Shown piece by piece: positions 63,517-64,000 of a stretch of DNA of 64,000 nucleotides. The translations under genes were made by a program, and so were the position numbers. The stretch covers positions 124,001-188,000 of the forward strand of contig NZ_JSZO01000002.1 in assembly GCF_000801955.1 (NCBI RefSeq), read 5' to 3'. Position 1 is the first letter of the stretch. The number at the start of each line of letters is the position of its first letter. A model generated the notes under the pieces. It had not been told where the DNA came from. It did no database searches and was given only the letters and a program-made list of their open reading frames with translations. The DNA comes from Ralstonia sp. A12. Lineage in GTDB: Bacteria > Pseudomonadota > Gammaproteobacteria > Burkholderiales > Burkholderiaceae.

Positions 63517-64000
63517 AGTGAGCGCAGGCACCGCGGCCGACGTCACGGCCTACCCGCGCCTGGTGGCCGACGTGGGTGGCACCAACGTGCGCTTCGCGCT
63601 CGAGATGGCGCCCATGCGCCTCGCCCATATCGGCGTGCTGGCCGGTGATGACTACCCCTCGCTCGAAGCGGCCATGCGCGCCTACCTTGCCGCGTTGCCG
63701 CGCGAGATTGCGGCGGCCGGTGTACGCCACGCGGCCATCGGCATCGCCAACCCGGTGCTGGGCGACCAGATCCGCATGACCAACCGCGACTGGGCGTTTT
63801 CCATTGAAGCGATGCGGCAGTCACTGGGTTTCGACACCTTTGTCGTGCTCAACGATTTTGCCGCGCTGGCGCACGCGCTGCCGTACCTGCCGGCGGATGA
63901 GCTGGAGCAGGTGGGCGGTGGTGCCAGCCTGACCGATGCGCCGCGCGCGCTGCTGGGCGCCGGCACGGGCTTGGGCGTAGCGTCATTGCTGCCCACGCCG
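63497..64000 (+). CDS. glk: Glucokinase, N-terminal part; possible Glk-HexR fusion, cut by window end
   Basis: The visible 168 residues start at 63497 after a GGGAGG ribosome site and overlap pgl. RLVADVGGTNVRFAL is the phosphate-1 motif of glucokinase, IGIANPVLGDQIRMTNRDWAFSIEAM the substrate-binding loop, and FVVLNDFAALAHALPYL carries the catalytic Asp. ALLGAGTGLGVASLL is the phosphate-2 motif. It phosphorylates glucose for Zwf. In many Burkholderiaceae glk is fused to an RpiR-type HexR regulator; with HexR boxes upstream, a fusion beyond the window edge is likely but not visible. Confidence 0.93.
   Translation, partial: MSIGLHEVSAGTAADVTAYPRLVADVGGTNVRFALEMAPMRLAHIGVLAGDDYPSLEAAMRAYLAALPREIAAAGVRHAAIGIANPVLGDQIRMTNRDWAFSIEAMRQSLGFDTFVVLNDFAALAHALPYLPADELEQVGGGASLTDAPRALLGAGTGLGVASLLPTP

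Overview
This window is a dense, high-GC stretch of a betaproteobacterial chromosome. Protein texture, codon use and gene combinations (edd/zwf/pgl/glk with HexR-type boxes, a caa3 oxidase, an OprB porin beside a xylose-type ABC transporter, many LysR/AraC/LacI/GntR regulators) point to Ralstonia or a close relative in Burkholderiaceae; the genus is an inference. There are no rRNA or tRNA genes, transposases or CRISPR arrays. Almost all of the window is coding, and most genes are catabolic, transport or regulatory, as on a secondary replicon or an accessory-rich chromosome arm.

Layout. 0-1 kb: an iron-regulated operon (DUF3325, DUF3649 and PepSY proteins) behind a Fur box. 1-3.1 kb: an SDR plus DsbA-like isomerase pair, divergent from a TetR gene with a 29-bp palindrome between them. 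3.1-4.2 kb: two tandem paralogous lipoproteins. 4.2-10.3 kb: small regulator/enzyme modules (ABM monooxygenase, AraC, LysR with divergent SDR, AraC with divergent EamA exporter, orphan LacI). 10.3-12.1 kb: an AT-rich island with an orphan Wzz-like protein. 12.1-18.7 kb: a uronate-dehydrogenase-like enzyme, a dispersed-repeat-like block, a xylose-type ABC transporter (xylFGH) and an OprB porin with two LacI-type operators. 18.9-27.9 kb: cyanate hydratase, a FadR-type regulator and a coupled operon of a branched-chain-type ABC transporter with M20 and M81 hydrolases. 27.9-35.5 kb: a LacI regulator with GntR-type operators divergent from an aldarate-type pathway (UxaA dehydratase, MFS, HpaI aldolase, TtuC dehydrogenase, aldehyde dehydrogenase). 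35.5-37.1 kb: DadA and RidA. 37.5-47.3 kb: an orphan membrane protein, an RND efflux triad, a Cys/Met PLP enzyme and an ACS-family MFS transporter. 47.3-51.7 kb: an 866-bp lower-GC non-coding region followed by a 1,138-residue protein of unknown function. 51.7-57.1 kb: a caa3-type oxidase operon with two subunit III genes, and an associated membrane protein. 57.2-59.1 kb: DUF3293, UspA and YceH. 59.1-64 kb: the Entner-Doudoroff genes edd divergent from zwf-pgl-glk (glk cut by the window edge), each arm with its own HexR-type box.

How they fit together. Several modules may share carbon flow. OprB and XylFGH would import sugar. The uronate-dehydrogenase-like enzyme could feed an aldarate into the dehydratase/aldolase cluster. 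Zwf-Pgl-Edd would take glucose 6-phosphate to KDPG. The ABC-M20-M81 operon with nearby cynS looks like a nitrogen-scavenging module for a ureido or amide compound. The most novel item is the 48.2-51.6 kb orphan with its structured leader; next are the unassigned ABC-M20-M81 chemistry and the non-standard aldarate cluster.
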